NCBI GenBank assembly: GCA_949126835.1
Contig: OX421507.1
Span: forward strand, 30,635,382 to 30,699,381
Length of the DNA stretch: 64,000 nt
Direction of reading: 5' to 3'
Origin: Anisus vortex
Lineage: Eukaryota; Mollusca; Gastropoda; Planorbidae
The position numbers and the translations under genes are program-made. Under the pieces are notes generated by a model that had not been told where the DNA came from, made no database searches, and worked only from the letters and a program-made list of their open reading frames with translations. This document shows, in pieces, positions 34,601-43,078 of this stretch (positions are counted from its first letter, which is position 1; each line of letters starts with the position of its first letter).

Positions 34601-37600
34601 GGACACCCTGAAACAAATCCTAAGCCCTCACAAGGATTGGAACCCAGACCCTTCTGTATGCCAGCCTATTGTGCTTTCGCTTGACCACATATAATACTTA
34701 AACTGATGACAAAATTAAACATTCAGCTTTTTATAGACAAGAAAACCTTGTATTCATCTAGAATAATATTTTAGTGAGCATGAAAATTGAAAAAGTTTTA
34801 ATTTTTTAATTTAATCAAAACATATCTTAATACTATTACTTATTGGTCTTTAGTCTTCAAAGTATATTGATTTAATGATGTGCACTATATTTATACAACT
34901 TAATGACTTGCAATATAATATAAGTATATTTACTTGACTAAAGGATTTACACTATACAACTTAATACAAGTATACTGAGTTAAGTTAATTAAAAAAGATA
35001 TATACTGTATACATAAATCACCAACAAAAAACTGAAGCAATAACACCCGACACCAGCAATGATGGATTCAACAAATTTAATAATGGATGAATTTTTTAAA
35101 AAAAGACAAAAAAGCACAATGTCCAGATTAAAACTGCATGTCCAAACCAAATCAAACAATGAAAAAAAAACATGCCAAGCAAAAAAAAGGTGAAAATCGT
35201 ACATTAAGGTTAATTCCACATGCATCATCCAAGGCCAATTAAATTAAAAATAACTAAATGTTATTTCTTGAGTTTTTCTATTAAACTGGTTCCTGGAAAT
35301 CACATTAGAAACAAGTACATTCAGTTAGCCGTAACCAACAGAGTAGGAATGAGGGAGGGAATAGAAAAAATTACAAATCAAGATGCAGCCAAAAAAAAAA
35401 AAGAATCTTTTTTTTTGTGTGTGTGATTGAGCACAATCCAACTACCTTATCCGCCTCCATTTCATCATCCTCCATTGCAGTGTCTACGTCTGTCTCGGCA
35501 GAAGTCAACACCGGGCTCGGCGGCGGTGGGCTTTCATGTGGAATGTTGCCGACATTCAAACTCTTGAAGATGCCCTTGAGGTGCCGGCTGGCCCTGGAGG
35601 AGCTTGAATGTAAAGGGAACAGCATCGAGGATGACGGTAATCTGGGCGGAGTGGCGCCGCCCGAGTTGAGGGCGCACTTGAGCGATCCGGAAGGATCCGT
35701 ATGGTTGGAGTAGCTGCCCTTCATTTTCTTTATCCCATTCAAGTAATTGGACTGGCCGCTAGTCTCTCCATTAAGTTTCGCCGTGGCGGCAGAATCTGAT
35801 TGGTTGGACCATGACGACTGGCATGATCCGGAATTGACTGAAAGATCTCTGGGAGTGTTCTCCTCCTTGACCTTCGGAGTGGACAGATCCATAACTCCGG
35901 GCACAGGAATGTTGGGGCTGTTTCCCTTGTCCCCGGGGGAGGGTGAGGACGAGGAAATCGTTGGAATGGCGCCAAAGCGTGGAATGACAGAGGAAGGTAA
36001 CAAACCACTCATTATCTCGGTATCTGACGGTGACCTCTCCTGTTTTAATGAAAGACTTAGCGGTGAAGGCTGACCTCGGGCTGAAACGTTCCCGGCTGAC
36101 ATGGCGACTGCCGCAGCGGCGTTCCTGGCGACAGTCATGAGATACGACTCTGGAAACAAAGGTACGTTCAGCGGACAGTGCGCAGGCGACAGGTGAATGG
36201 AGGAGGTGGCGGGCGACGTCGAACTCAAGGAAAGAAAGCCCTGCTGAGTTTGAGCTACAGATAACATAGACTCTGCATCAACCAACGGGGACGTCCACTG
36301 AGAAAGACTCAGGTCGCCGTAATCGCCGTCGTTGCTCTTGGTCTCATAAGCAGCCAGCATTTTATCCATGTCATTCGGCGGCTCGTCGTCAATGTAACAG
36401 TTATGGCTGCCCAGTATCTCCACAAACCAGTGATCCACAAATCCGAGTCTCATGGTAAGTTTCACCCTAAAACTGCATTTGTGTCCACGAACTTTGATTT
36501 TGTCACAGCCTGGCATTGAGAAATTGAGAGGAAGCTAAAGTATCTCTATAATGTATATATATATATCTCTGTCAAGTAAAATATCATCAACATCCTCATT
36601 GGAGTATTAAATATATATGCACTAACGATGGCCTAATTTGTATTTTTTTATACCATTTTAAGTATACCAATGCTCTTTTTTGTTGTTTTTTCTGTTCATA
36701 CTAATTTCTATTTGAATGAAAAATTACATTTACTAATCTAGAAACTTCAAAATTCACAATTAAATTAGAGAAAACAAATGATACAATCTTAAATAAATTT
36801 CAATATCAAAGTAATTTGAACCACGAGAATAACAAACTAACCTGATATACAACAGCCGTAGCCGCCACACGCCCTCTTGCAACCACCGGTTCCGCTGCAG
36901 TACAGGGTTTCCCTGGCCACAACAATCTGACGGACGTTCCTCGCGCGCCCGGCGCGGACGCTGCCGTTCTCCAGCACCATTCTGCCAAACTCTGTCAGGG
37001 TGAAGCGGTCATCAAGGAAACTGACCCCCTTGTGGACGTCCACGTAGATTTTGTGCACCTCTCTGCCTTTCCGCAGCATGCTGGCCTGCCTGTAGATCTC
37101 CACACCATAGAGATATTTGCGAAGCTCACCGCAGTTCACCTTAACTCCTTTTATCTTTTTATTATTCGACAAGATCGGTCCGTTTGGGGCTTCGTTTGAC
37201 TGCGCCGGCTCCTGTTTGATATCGCTTTGAACGGCCTCCTGTTTCAAATCCCCCATTATTATTCAAATAAGGGTATATTAGGGTGCAATGTCCTAAGAGG
37301 AAACAGTAAATACGAATGGTTTGTTTTAGGGCCAGTACATGACAGCATCCAAGAAATGAACAAACAGTTAAAAGTGTTAGTGCTACTGCTATGCTAGTAG
37401 TAAACTGCAAACATTACACTAAACATCGTTCTCTGCTCAACACTCCAGTAAAAGAAGGTAGGCCCTGTTTGCTATAGCTATATAATATATATTATATAGT
37501 ACTTTGTTGTTTGAAAGAAATGAAAATGTGTATCATTAAAAACCAAATATTCCTAAAATATAATTAAAACAGAGGCGATTACAAATATGTATACATGTAA

Positions 37601-40600
37601 GCAACTTTTAACATCATTGCCATGTTGAAAATTAAATGTCATAATGCCTTGAGCAATAGCAAGATAAATATGTTGCGATATACATAAATAATACAAGATA
37701 GTAAAAAGTTTCACCACTAAATATTTTAATCTAATAGAAATTTCTCATTGATCAACATTTTTTTAGTTCAGGACACGTGACATTGGCCAAGTTTGATTTA
37801 GAAATTCTATTAGATACTAGTGTTATGCCCGCCAAAATGACGGAGTAACAAATGACCACAAAATATTCATAGTAGCAAGCAAAGTTGTAAACATTTGCTT
37901 AGCTTTAATGTTATTGAAAAGATAAAGAGCACAGTCGACCATTAAAATGATAAAATACTAACAGTAAAATATGTAAACAATAAAATGTAAATAAGACAGA
38001 GCATAAGAAAAGATATAACAAACCAGTCTAGATAAAGAAGCTACAGTACAGTGATTAAATAAGTGTCTTGAAAATACAGTATATAATAGGACCGCGGTAA
38101 CATTTAATATTTTAACAGAATTAACAGGTGTTGTAGTTCCCGGGAATGCACTTGAAAATAAAGATTAATACAATGCCTACCCTGAAGTACATAGGGTGGC
38201 ATTGAGGCAGGTGTGTGTGTTTGTGTGTGTGTAAAATGAAACAGGTGTTTATCTTGAAAATGTCATACTGGGAAAATATGTCTGCCTGCATACATAGGCA
38301 AGTGTGGAAGTTTAACTATAAGAGAAATGTATCAGTTTCCATTTAGTGCTCCTCTATAAATGTTTTATATAAACTAAATATGGTGGCAATACATAATCTA
38401 CCCTTAATAAATGTGTACTTGCACTACAGAAATAACTCATTTAGAAATATGTAAATGGTGTTCGTGTGTGTGGCAGAACTAATCAGTACATAACAAGAAT
38501 TACCCAAAACAGTCAATGTGGCTAAATGCATAACTAATCTGCAGAAACAAAGACCACAAATTTTTTATATAGTTGAAAATATTCTCTCAATTTAGATCAA
38601 TGAAAAGCAACGTTTATTTTATTTGGTTGTTTTCTTTCTCTTTATAAATAAATTTAATATGTGAAATACACATATTCTTTGCCTTTTGTCAGGTATATGA
38701 CTGGATGTTAACCCTTCCAATCCCAGGCACATATATAGTCATCAACCTATTTCTTCCCTTCCAACCAAGGCACGTATATTGTCATCAAAACACGAAACTC
38801 CCTAGGCCCTGGGCACATATATTTTCCTCAGGGGTGAATGTCCATTTAAAGAACAAATAAAGGATTGAACCTTTCACTATAGAATTGGGCAGAATATTTA
38901 TTCCATAGCTGAATAGTTAAACATTATTTAGTTTTTTTAATTCCAAAAATTGACCAATTAGTGAGAGTTTTTTTTTTTTGAATCGCTATCGAATTACCTT
39001 TCCCTTTATATGGACATATGTATTGATGAAACTTTTTCTTATGAATTAATTTTTTTTTTTGGTCTTTTAACCTTGGCGGTTGTTGGGGGGAGCTTGGGCT
39101 TGGTAGACTTGGTGACGCCCATCTCTTCTCCAAGTCGGCGGTGGATTTATAGCTGACTGCACCGAGGGTCGAACCCCTGATGCTGCGCTTGGGAGTCGAG
39201 CTTGCTGTCGACTTTGCTAACCAGCCGAAATAATATTACAATTGTATTAATTAGATTTATACTAACAAGGTAAGTTATTATGTTTCTAGCAATTTACTCT
39301 CTCTTACCAACAAAAAAAGTAAAAAAATAATTTCAGAATCCTCAACCATTAGAAACTAAGGTCTGGGCCGTAGTGAATAATTAGTAAAATAATGGCAGTG
39401 ACTGAAGGTATGCATTCAAGAAAGTAGGTCGATACGGGAAGGGTTTATAAAAAAATGATTTTTTCAGCTTGAAACGGATTGAGTTTATTGCATTGATTTC
39501 AATGTTTCAGGTTATGAACCGAGTTCAGGAGCAAATTAAGTTCGTAACCCAAAGTACCACTGTAGGGTATTTTATACATAAAACTGTACTTCAAAGGCTC
39601 TCACTCTCACTAACCTTATGCATGACAACCTCTGTCATAGCTTTAAGGATTAAAAAATGTAAGTAGGCCTATTAAATAAAAGTCTATAATATAAGACTAA
39701 ACTAAAGGCCTAATGGCCTCAATATAAGCCTATTAGATGCTATTCAACTAATAGAACTATACTATAGCCATAGGCAACTCATAAGGCCTAGGCATATATA
39801 TACACATTTTTTTAATAGCGACTAAATATTCTATATCAGAGGTCCGCAACCTATTGATAATAGACAGCCATAGTAAGATTTCTAAATCATTCAGCCTAAA
39901 AGTTACCCTGCCCTTTTCTTTTAGAAGAGGCTTAACTTGCATATTTCGAAGTATAATTATATTATATAATATAACTTAGTTGTTTATAGCTGTTATATAG
40001 CCGAAAGCTTTTTACTTTTATATTGTACAGTTGATTTATAATAATAGTAATAGGATAGTTAGGCCTTAAAAAAATGTCTATACTCTATACTAGTCTATTA
40101 TCTATAGCCATAGGCCTACACAGTTATTATATAGTATATTGGTCTACTCTAGCCAGTCTATGCTGTTTTAGAGTTTAGATCTAAATAAATATAGGCCTAT
40201 ACACCCATTCTTAAGTAATGTAGACCTTTACTAAGCTTTTATAAATTGAATATTCTAGATGTGAATACCTTAGTCATTAGTCCCTTAGGCCTAGGCCTTA
40301 GTCTTTTATATTGTAGGCCTATACTAGTTACTTATTTATTATAAAATGTATAGGGCAATATTGAATCATATTGACAAGATTGAATGATAGGGCCAAGCCG
40401 CATAACCACATGTCCTTTCTAAAGCCACTTTACTTAAATTAAGTAGGCCTACTAAAGACTAAAAGTGTCTAAAGACCAAATCAAAGTCAAAGGCTTACAC
40501 TTACATTTTTACAGTTACACTGAGAATCTATTAAGCTATTCAATAGTAAATAGCTTATTTATTATTTACTATTTGCATTTACACTTCATTATTATAATTA

Positions 40601-41312
40601 GGCTACATACTAACATAGGACATAGACATCTAGGCGACATAGTGACATAGGACATAGGCTATGTTTTTTTAATTAAATTTTTTTTATTTTTAACACTTTT
40701 ATAATTTATGTGTGTTCACTGAAGTGTAACATTAACAATGTGTCTAATATATTGAAATAGATTATTATATAATTATATCGGACTAATGTGAGTTTATCAC
40801 TGTAAGTTTATGTGAACAAGCCACAAGCTGGGTAGCCTACATCTAGTAGGCTAAATACAACACTACACTGACTGTGACTGACACTGACACCGATGAATAC
40901 GCAAGTCAGAAGAAGTCACACGAAGAAATATTTCTTAAATATTTAAATATCCAAGAACACTTTGGTAAATGGGGGGTACAGCGTAGTGTCTAGTTGAGCA
41001 TGGGCCATGGGATAACCAATTTAAGTCACACTACCGTTAGTTTCGGCACACAGTCGGGCACCAAAAATGAACAAAGTATTGCAATCACTGAATTTACTGA
41101 ATTATAACAGTGTGCAGCAATCCTTTAATCAGTAACTTTTATCTTATACATAATTATAAAATTATACTGTAAATCACTGAGAAAATTACCTACATTATTA
41201 TATTTTAACCGCCACGTATTATATTACTCACCTCCCTGGACATAAGTTCATATTGGTCGGGTGAAATATGTTTCGCAGCTGGTACACGATCGAAATTTCC
41301 GGGTGTGGCCAT
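19054..41312 (-). CDS. PUS3: tRNA pseudouridine(38/39) synthase, complete (15 exons)
   Basis: A TruA-family enzyme that isomerises uridine to pseudouridine in the tRNA anticodon arm (positions 38/39 in known PUS3/Deg1). Exons in transcript order: 41232-41312, 32964-33091, 32114-32254, 30476-30536, 29909-29993, 27907-28012, 25511-25571, 25175-25308, 24123-24240, 23570-23633, 21946-22008, 21782-21839, 20874-20929, 20592-20708 and 19054-19145. All splice sites are GT/AG, and the total is 1365 bases, or 454 codons plus TGA. A coiled-coil-like N-terminus (ELVNRVQQLEAHVTQLRN) precedes the core. The catalytic aspartate is D129 in CGRTDKGVSA; other family motifs are HVALKIAYLGWDYNGF, HDFRNLCKMD and GQAFLWHQIRC. 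The ATG at 41312-41310 is the only reasonable start. Intron 1 is about 8.1 kb and holds another gene; COPB2 is the convergent neighbour. Confidence 0.97.
19786..20308. repeat. About 43-50-bp minisatellite, about 12 copies (PUS3 last intron)
   Basis: Units are built from GGGCAGATGAAACAATTTAC and CAAAACTAGAAAAAAAGTCT, with a longer variant containing AACTAAAAGTCTATA. Confidence 0.9.
21096..21385 (+). repeat. tRNA-derived SINE (family 1) with 97-98-bp duplicated head and flank
   Basis: GTCATGTGACATGTGTTTTG through a poly-G tract to GTGTTCGGCTGGCACACC occurs twice (21096 and 21193). The second copy continues into the B-box GGGTTCGAATCCTAGTGAAG and a truncated body. Confidence 0.85.
21388..21511. 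repeat. About 31-bp tandem repeat, 4 copies
   Basis: TAATTGAAGATCAAGTTAAC followed by TAGAATTA is repeated four times between two SINE copies in a PUS3 intron. Confidence 0.85.
21533..21710 (-). repeat. tRNA-derived SINE (family 1), internally deleted
   Basis: Minus-strand B-box-like GGGTTCAAATCCAGATGAAG, then GGGTGTCCCCTTGAG directly joined to GGGCATTGTGCTGGCCACAC; the middle of the body is missing. Confidence 0.75.
22624..22652. repeat. (TA)n microsatellite
   Basis: A run of TATATATA lies at the edge of a family-2 element in a PUS3 intron. Confidence 0.9.
22650..22965 (-). repeat. Dispersed family 2 (tRNA-like SINE/MITE)
   Basis: It starts like other copies (TTGCCCAGCGTTGCTTGGGT). On the minus strand it holds a tRNA-like block with GCGGACTGCTATGCGGGCGA and CCCGAGTTCGTTTC, then ends in a TA-rich terminus near TATATATAGATG. 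Confidence 0.65.
23062..23332 (-). repeat. tRNA-derived SINE (family 1), near full length
   Basis: Minus-strand head GGCACGGTGTACAAGTGGGC, B-box-like GGGTTCAAATCCTGGTAAAG, full body and a TTTACTT tail are readable. It is located between PUS3 exons 10 and 11. Confidence 0.88.
24752..24978 (-). repeat. tRNA-derived SINE (family 1), head truncated
   Basis: Minus-strand GGGTTTGAATCCTGATGAAG through CCATGGATCAATTTGGTCGG. It lies in the intron between PUS3 exons 8 and 9. Confidence 0.83.
25746..26789. mobile_element. About 1.04-kb TIR element packed with TCGAAGTTAG motifs
   Basis: Terminal inverted repeats are CTGCTCTAACTTCGACC (25751-25767) and GGTCGAAGTTAGAGCAG (26768-26784), 17 of 17, extendable by about 5 imperfect bases. 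The motif GGTCGAAGTTAG or its complement recurs about a dozen times inside, including a 43-bp x3 array at about 26426-26560. There is no long reading frame and no clear target-site duplication. It lies in PUS3 intron 6. Confidence 0.72.
26426..26562. repeat. 43-bp repeat, 3 copies, inside the TIR element
   Basis: GGTCGAAGTTAGCAATCAGC followed by TGGTCGAAGTTAGAGCAACC is tandemly repeated; each unit carries two copies of the terminal motif. Confidence 0.9.
26992..27225 (-). repeat. tRNA-derived SINE (family 1)
   Basis: Minus-strand GGCACAGTGGCCAGGGGTTC, B-box-like GGTTTTAATCCTGGCGAGGG and a CATGAATCAATTTGGTCCCA 3' part. It lies in PUS3 intron 6. Confidence 0.82.
27385..27662. mobile_element. 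MITE family B, copy 3
   Basis: The ends CTATTAATAGAATGGA and TCATTCTTTTTATAG are inverted repeats. It shares TGTGCAAATTGAGGC and TTGAAATGTATTTACAGG with the copy at 6981. Confidence 0.7.
27708..27859. mobile_element. hAT-type MITE, 152 bp, with 8-bp target duplication
   Basis: The ends CAGGGGTCTGCAACCT and AGGTTGCCGACCCCTG are inverted repeats, and ACCTATAA flanks both sides (27700-27707 and 27860-27867). An 8-bp duplication and a CAGGGG start are typical of hAT elements. It lies 47 bases from PUS3 exon 6, on its 3' side. Confidence 0.88.
28100..29205 (-). pseudogene. L2/CR1-like LINE reverse transcriptase, 3' fragment, frameshifted
   Basis: On the minus strand the catalytic box HFYADDTQLY is readable (codons at 29150-29161), followed by GLKMNEEKTEII, NLGVLLDPTLSFDLHIS, LSRIDYCNALLAGLPDDKI and, after a frame change near 28700, LRSLHWLPVKARIEYKVALL and GPKVWNQLPIQLR. 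A noncoding tail ends in an AAT repeat on the + strand. It is 5' truncated and inactive, in PUS3 intron 5. Confidence 0.9.
29206..29865 (-). pseudogene. Jockey-like LINE reverse transcriptase, 3' fragment
   Basis: On the minus strand KLVRPILEYASSVWDPSTKE, then INKLEQIQKRAAWFITSKYS and LETLEDRRAKSKVV are readable. This is the thumb region typical of jockey-type reverse transcriptases. Stops and frameshifts follow, then the common 3' end. It abuts the L2-like fragment in the same orientation. Confidence 0.85.
30052..30217 (-). repeat. tRNA-derived SINE (family 1), head missing
   Basis: It holds AGGGTGTCCCTGAGTCTACC on the minus strand through to GATCAATTCGGACCAAAGAG. It lies about 60 bases upstream (in transcript sense) of PUS3 exon 5. 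Confidence 0.8.
30476..30536 (-). CDS. PUS3: PUS3 exon 4, catalytic aspartate
   Basis: This 61-base exon encodes ETSSYHRCGRTDKGVSALGQ. The aspartate of GRTD is the invariant nucleophile of the TruA family, so this short exon must be included for activity. It is separated from exon 3 by an intron carrying a 57-bp minisatellite. Confidence 0.95.
30790..31605. repeat. 57-bp minisatellite, about 14 copies (PUS3 intron 3)
   Basis: Units hold ACATCTGCTAATGAATTAAT and TCATCTATTGAGAAGACATA. The outer units are more diverged (GAATGAATT, TTTAGACAT). Because 57 is a multiple of 3, one + strand frame stays open as a 19-residue peptide repeat; no gene is implied. Confidence 0.93.
31664..31943 (-). repeat. 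tRNA-derived SINE (family 1), near full length
   Basis: Minus-strand head GGGCATGGTGGCACAGCGGC, GGGTCCAAATCCTGGTGCAG at the B-box position, full body and a TTTACTT tail. It follows the 57-bp array. Confidence 0.87.
32335..32560 (-). repeat. Dispersed family 2 (tRNA-like SINE/MITE)
   Basis: On the minus strand a tRNA-like block (CTAGCTGAGTGGCAAGTGTA, then GGGGACCTGGGTTCAAGTC) lies beside the family's ATGAGACAGTAAGGCCGTGT segment. It is in PUS3 intron 2. Confidence 0.65.
32716..32925. mobile_element. Degenerate hAT-type MITE
   Basis: CAGTTGTCTGCAACCATTTG at the left and GGTCACCGACCTTTG at the right resemble the ends of the 27708 element. The element is diverged and no duplication is evident. 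Confidence 0.4.
33092..34442. other. PUS3 intron 1, 3' part: no further exon found
   Basis: AT-rich intron sequence. A short duplication with CATGCAAAGTGCTAG lies at about 34155-34212. I found no convincing terminal exon for the nested gene here. Confidence 0.5.
34443..34690 (-). repeat. tRNA-derived SINE (family 1)
   Basis: Minus-strand GGGTTCCAATCCTTGTGAGG at the B-box position, GGGTGTCCCTGAGTCTACCC in the body and GATTAATTTGGTCCGAATGG in the 3' part. It is in PUS3 intron 1, downstream of the nested gene. Confidence 0.83.
35446..37256 (-). CDS. Nested gene: unrecognised Cys/His-cluster nuclear-type protein (2 exons seen, 3' end uncertain)
   Basis: Not recognised as a named family. Exon A is 36842-37256 (donor GTTAGT) and exon B 35446-36509 (acceptor TTTCTCAATGCCAG), joined in phase to give 493 residues. 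An in-frame TGA lies 9 bases before the ATG, fixing the start. Residues 40-180 look like a folded domain: KVNCGELRKYLYGVEIY, then cysteines 120, 126, 130, 135, 136, 140 and 150 and a terminal H174-N-C176. This resembles zinc-bound WRKY/GCM/FLYWCH-like folds, by inference only. The rest is low-complexity Ser/Pro sequence with SUMO-type motifs at LKQE 4-7, IKQE 13-16, LKQE 293-296 and VKEE 352-355, and PRDLS 358-362 matching the CtBP-binding PxDLS motif. This suggests a transcriptional regulator. Exon B ends AAG|GTAGTT; unspliced it reads on 24 residues to a TAA at 35373-35371. It lies on the same strand inside PUS3 intron 1. Confidence 0.8.
37257..39149. other. Upstream flank of the nested gene
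   Basis: AT-rich PUS3 intron 1 sequence. The nested gene's 5'UTR and promoter presumably begin here, but no TATA box or initiator stands out. A short piece with AACCCTTCCAATCCCAGGCA (38710-38729) and a related CCTTCCAACCAAGGCACGTA (about 38757) resemble the ends of the small TTAA element at 48793. Confidence 0.45.
39150..39235 (-). repeat. tRNA-like SINE head (third type)
   Basis: On the minus strand CGGCTGGTTAGCAAAGTCGA and GGGGTTCGACCCTCGG look like A- and B-box regions of a tRNA-derived element. There is no complete cloverleaf, so it is not called a tRNA gene. Confidence 0.45.
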
Positions 41313-42095
41313 TTTTTTTTTCAGTAATCCCCCATTTCTCTTTGCCACGCAGCGCCGTCTATGACTTATCCGAGAAAAACGGGTAGTACAGCATCTCCCT
41401 AATTCTAGGTCTATAATTATCCTTTTTTTCGTGACAAGGATTCTTTTTTTAATTTATAGTACTAGACTCGAATCTACTTAGGCCTATGTGAGCCCTATAA
41501 TATTTGGATTGGGGTATTTACTTTCTGCACTATTCCTAAAATTACAAAAAAACAACACAATTAGGCCTAATAATAATTATTATAGGCTACTAAACGTGTC
41601 TTAAATATAAAAAAAAGGTTGTTTAGGCTTAGGGTATCGGCAACATAGGAAACGTGTGTCAGACTAAGCACGCTAATATGCTATTTTCGCCCGCGGAAGA
41701 CTATCAAAAGTAAGATTTTTTTCAAAATTACGTGTTTTAGTCAGCATGCATAAATAATGTCTTCCACGTGCAACGGACGTCATAGTAGTTTCATCAAATG
41801 TATTGCATCTCTGCAGGGTGTCGCTATTCATGTCTGCTTTCGCTAAATAAAAGAAAGGATTTGTCAACATTTTTAAGAATCACATTAATGAAGTCGCTCG
41901 TTCAACTGCTATATTGCATTTGGCACCAAGAAAGTTTGTGTACAAAGATAGCATAGTTGAAATAGCTTTGTGAGCCTTTGTGGTGGAAACTATTGAAAAC
42001 GATATAGGCCTAGGCCTATATAGTTTTCCACTCTTCATTAAATTACATTAGGCAATTCAGGTATATCAAGGCCTACAATAAATTGATAGTTAAGA

Positions 42096-42390
42096 CCATA
42101 GACTATAATAAGATGGACCGCTTGCTCTATTTTTTAGAGCTTGCTTATATGTAGGCCTACTTTTTTTTGCGCTGTCTTAAAGACTTCTACGCACCTCGTG
42201 GTTTCTTAAATGTTTCCGCTGTATAGAACTTTCGATTTTAATTTTTCATTTAGAAAATCGAAGCGATTCAATAAAACAAAAGTGCAAAGGAAACAATGAA
42301 TCGGAAATTCCGAAAAGCAGTCTTTCGAGTCATCATATAGCAGAAATACTAAAGCAAGCGGTCCATGTAGGCCTATATTATAGTCTATGG
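42096..42390. mobile_element. MITE with 6-bp target duplication, 295 bp
   Basis: The ends CCATAGACTATAAT and ATTATAGTCTATGG are perfect inverted repeats; an inner pair TGGACCGCTTGC and GCAAGCGGTCCA extends them. TTAAGA flanks both sides (42090-42095 and 42391-42396). There is no coding capacity. Confidence 0.8.
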
Positions 42391-42949
42391 TTAAGACATC
42401 TAAGGTTAATATGGAGATCTGCTGTTGCACAGCAGAGTTCGCTGCGGCTTGGTCGAGATGCGCAGAGATGAAGATGTTACTTGAAAAAGAAAATAACAAT
42501 ATCAGATATCAATGAAAAAGATTTGATGTTGAAGCTGACGATGTTTCTGACAGAAAATAGAACACATTTATATTGGATGAACTTGCATTTTCAGCTCACG
42601 GACAGTGTCCAATAATCGAGTTCTGAAAGCGCTTGACTACTGGAAAAGGTGTGCGTTTAAGCTGAACATATTTTATGGGGCACGGTGCACGACCAATAGT
42701 AAATACTTACGATGGTCTTGCACGGTGTGCGTTCGGCTAGGTAACGATTGACGATGAGGTCCTGGCAGTGCCCTCACATAGGGGGAGGCAGATGGTGGGG
42801 CATATGCCCAGGGGCGACACTTCCAGGGAGGCGGCAAATGTAGTCTAAATATAGCAAATATAACACTAAACAAGCAGTTACAGTATGCAAAGGGGTGGCG
42901 CTGAAACTTTTAACCTGGAGCGCTACATAAGCTTGTAAAGGCTCTGGGT

Positions 42950-43078
42950 GTAGGCCTGCCATTAGTTGTGGCAATGGTGGCTGGGCATTGTTCTGGCCAC
43001 ACCAGTGCCCTAGTATGCCGCGGCCACAGAATCTGCGGTGATCAATTCTTTCCGACGGGTACTTTAATTACTTTACGT
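42950..43078 (+). repeat. tRNA-derived SINE (family 1), 3' half
   Basis: CCATTAGTTGTGGCAATGG, GGCTGGGCATTGTTCTGGCC and CTAGTATGCCGCGGCCACAG, then a degraded tail ending TACTTTAATTACTTTAC. Confidence 0.75.

Noticed and set aside
35371..35445. Extension of the nested protein past AAG|GTAGTT to the TAA
   Set aside because: Not excluded, but the tail (KKKILFFFWLHL) comes from A/T runs and a reasonable donor precedes it, so it was left out of the main call.
35417..36073. Plus-strand frames of 98 and 108 codons opposite the nested gene
   Set aside because: Antisense shadows of exon B; the minus frame is continuous with exon A in phase and carries the motifs.
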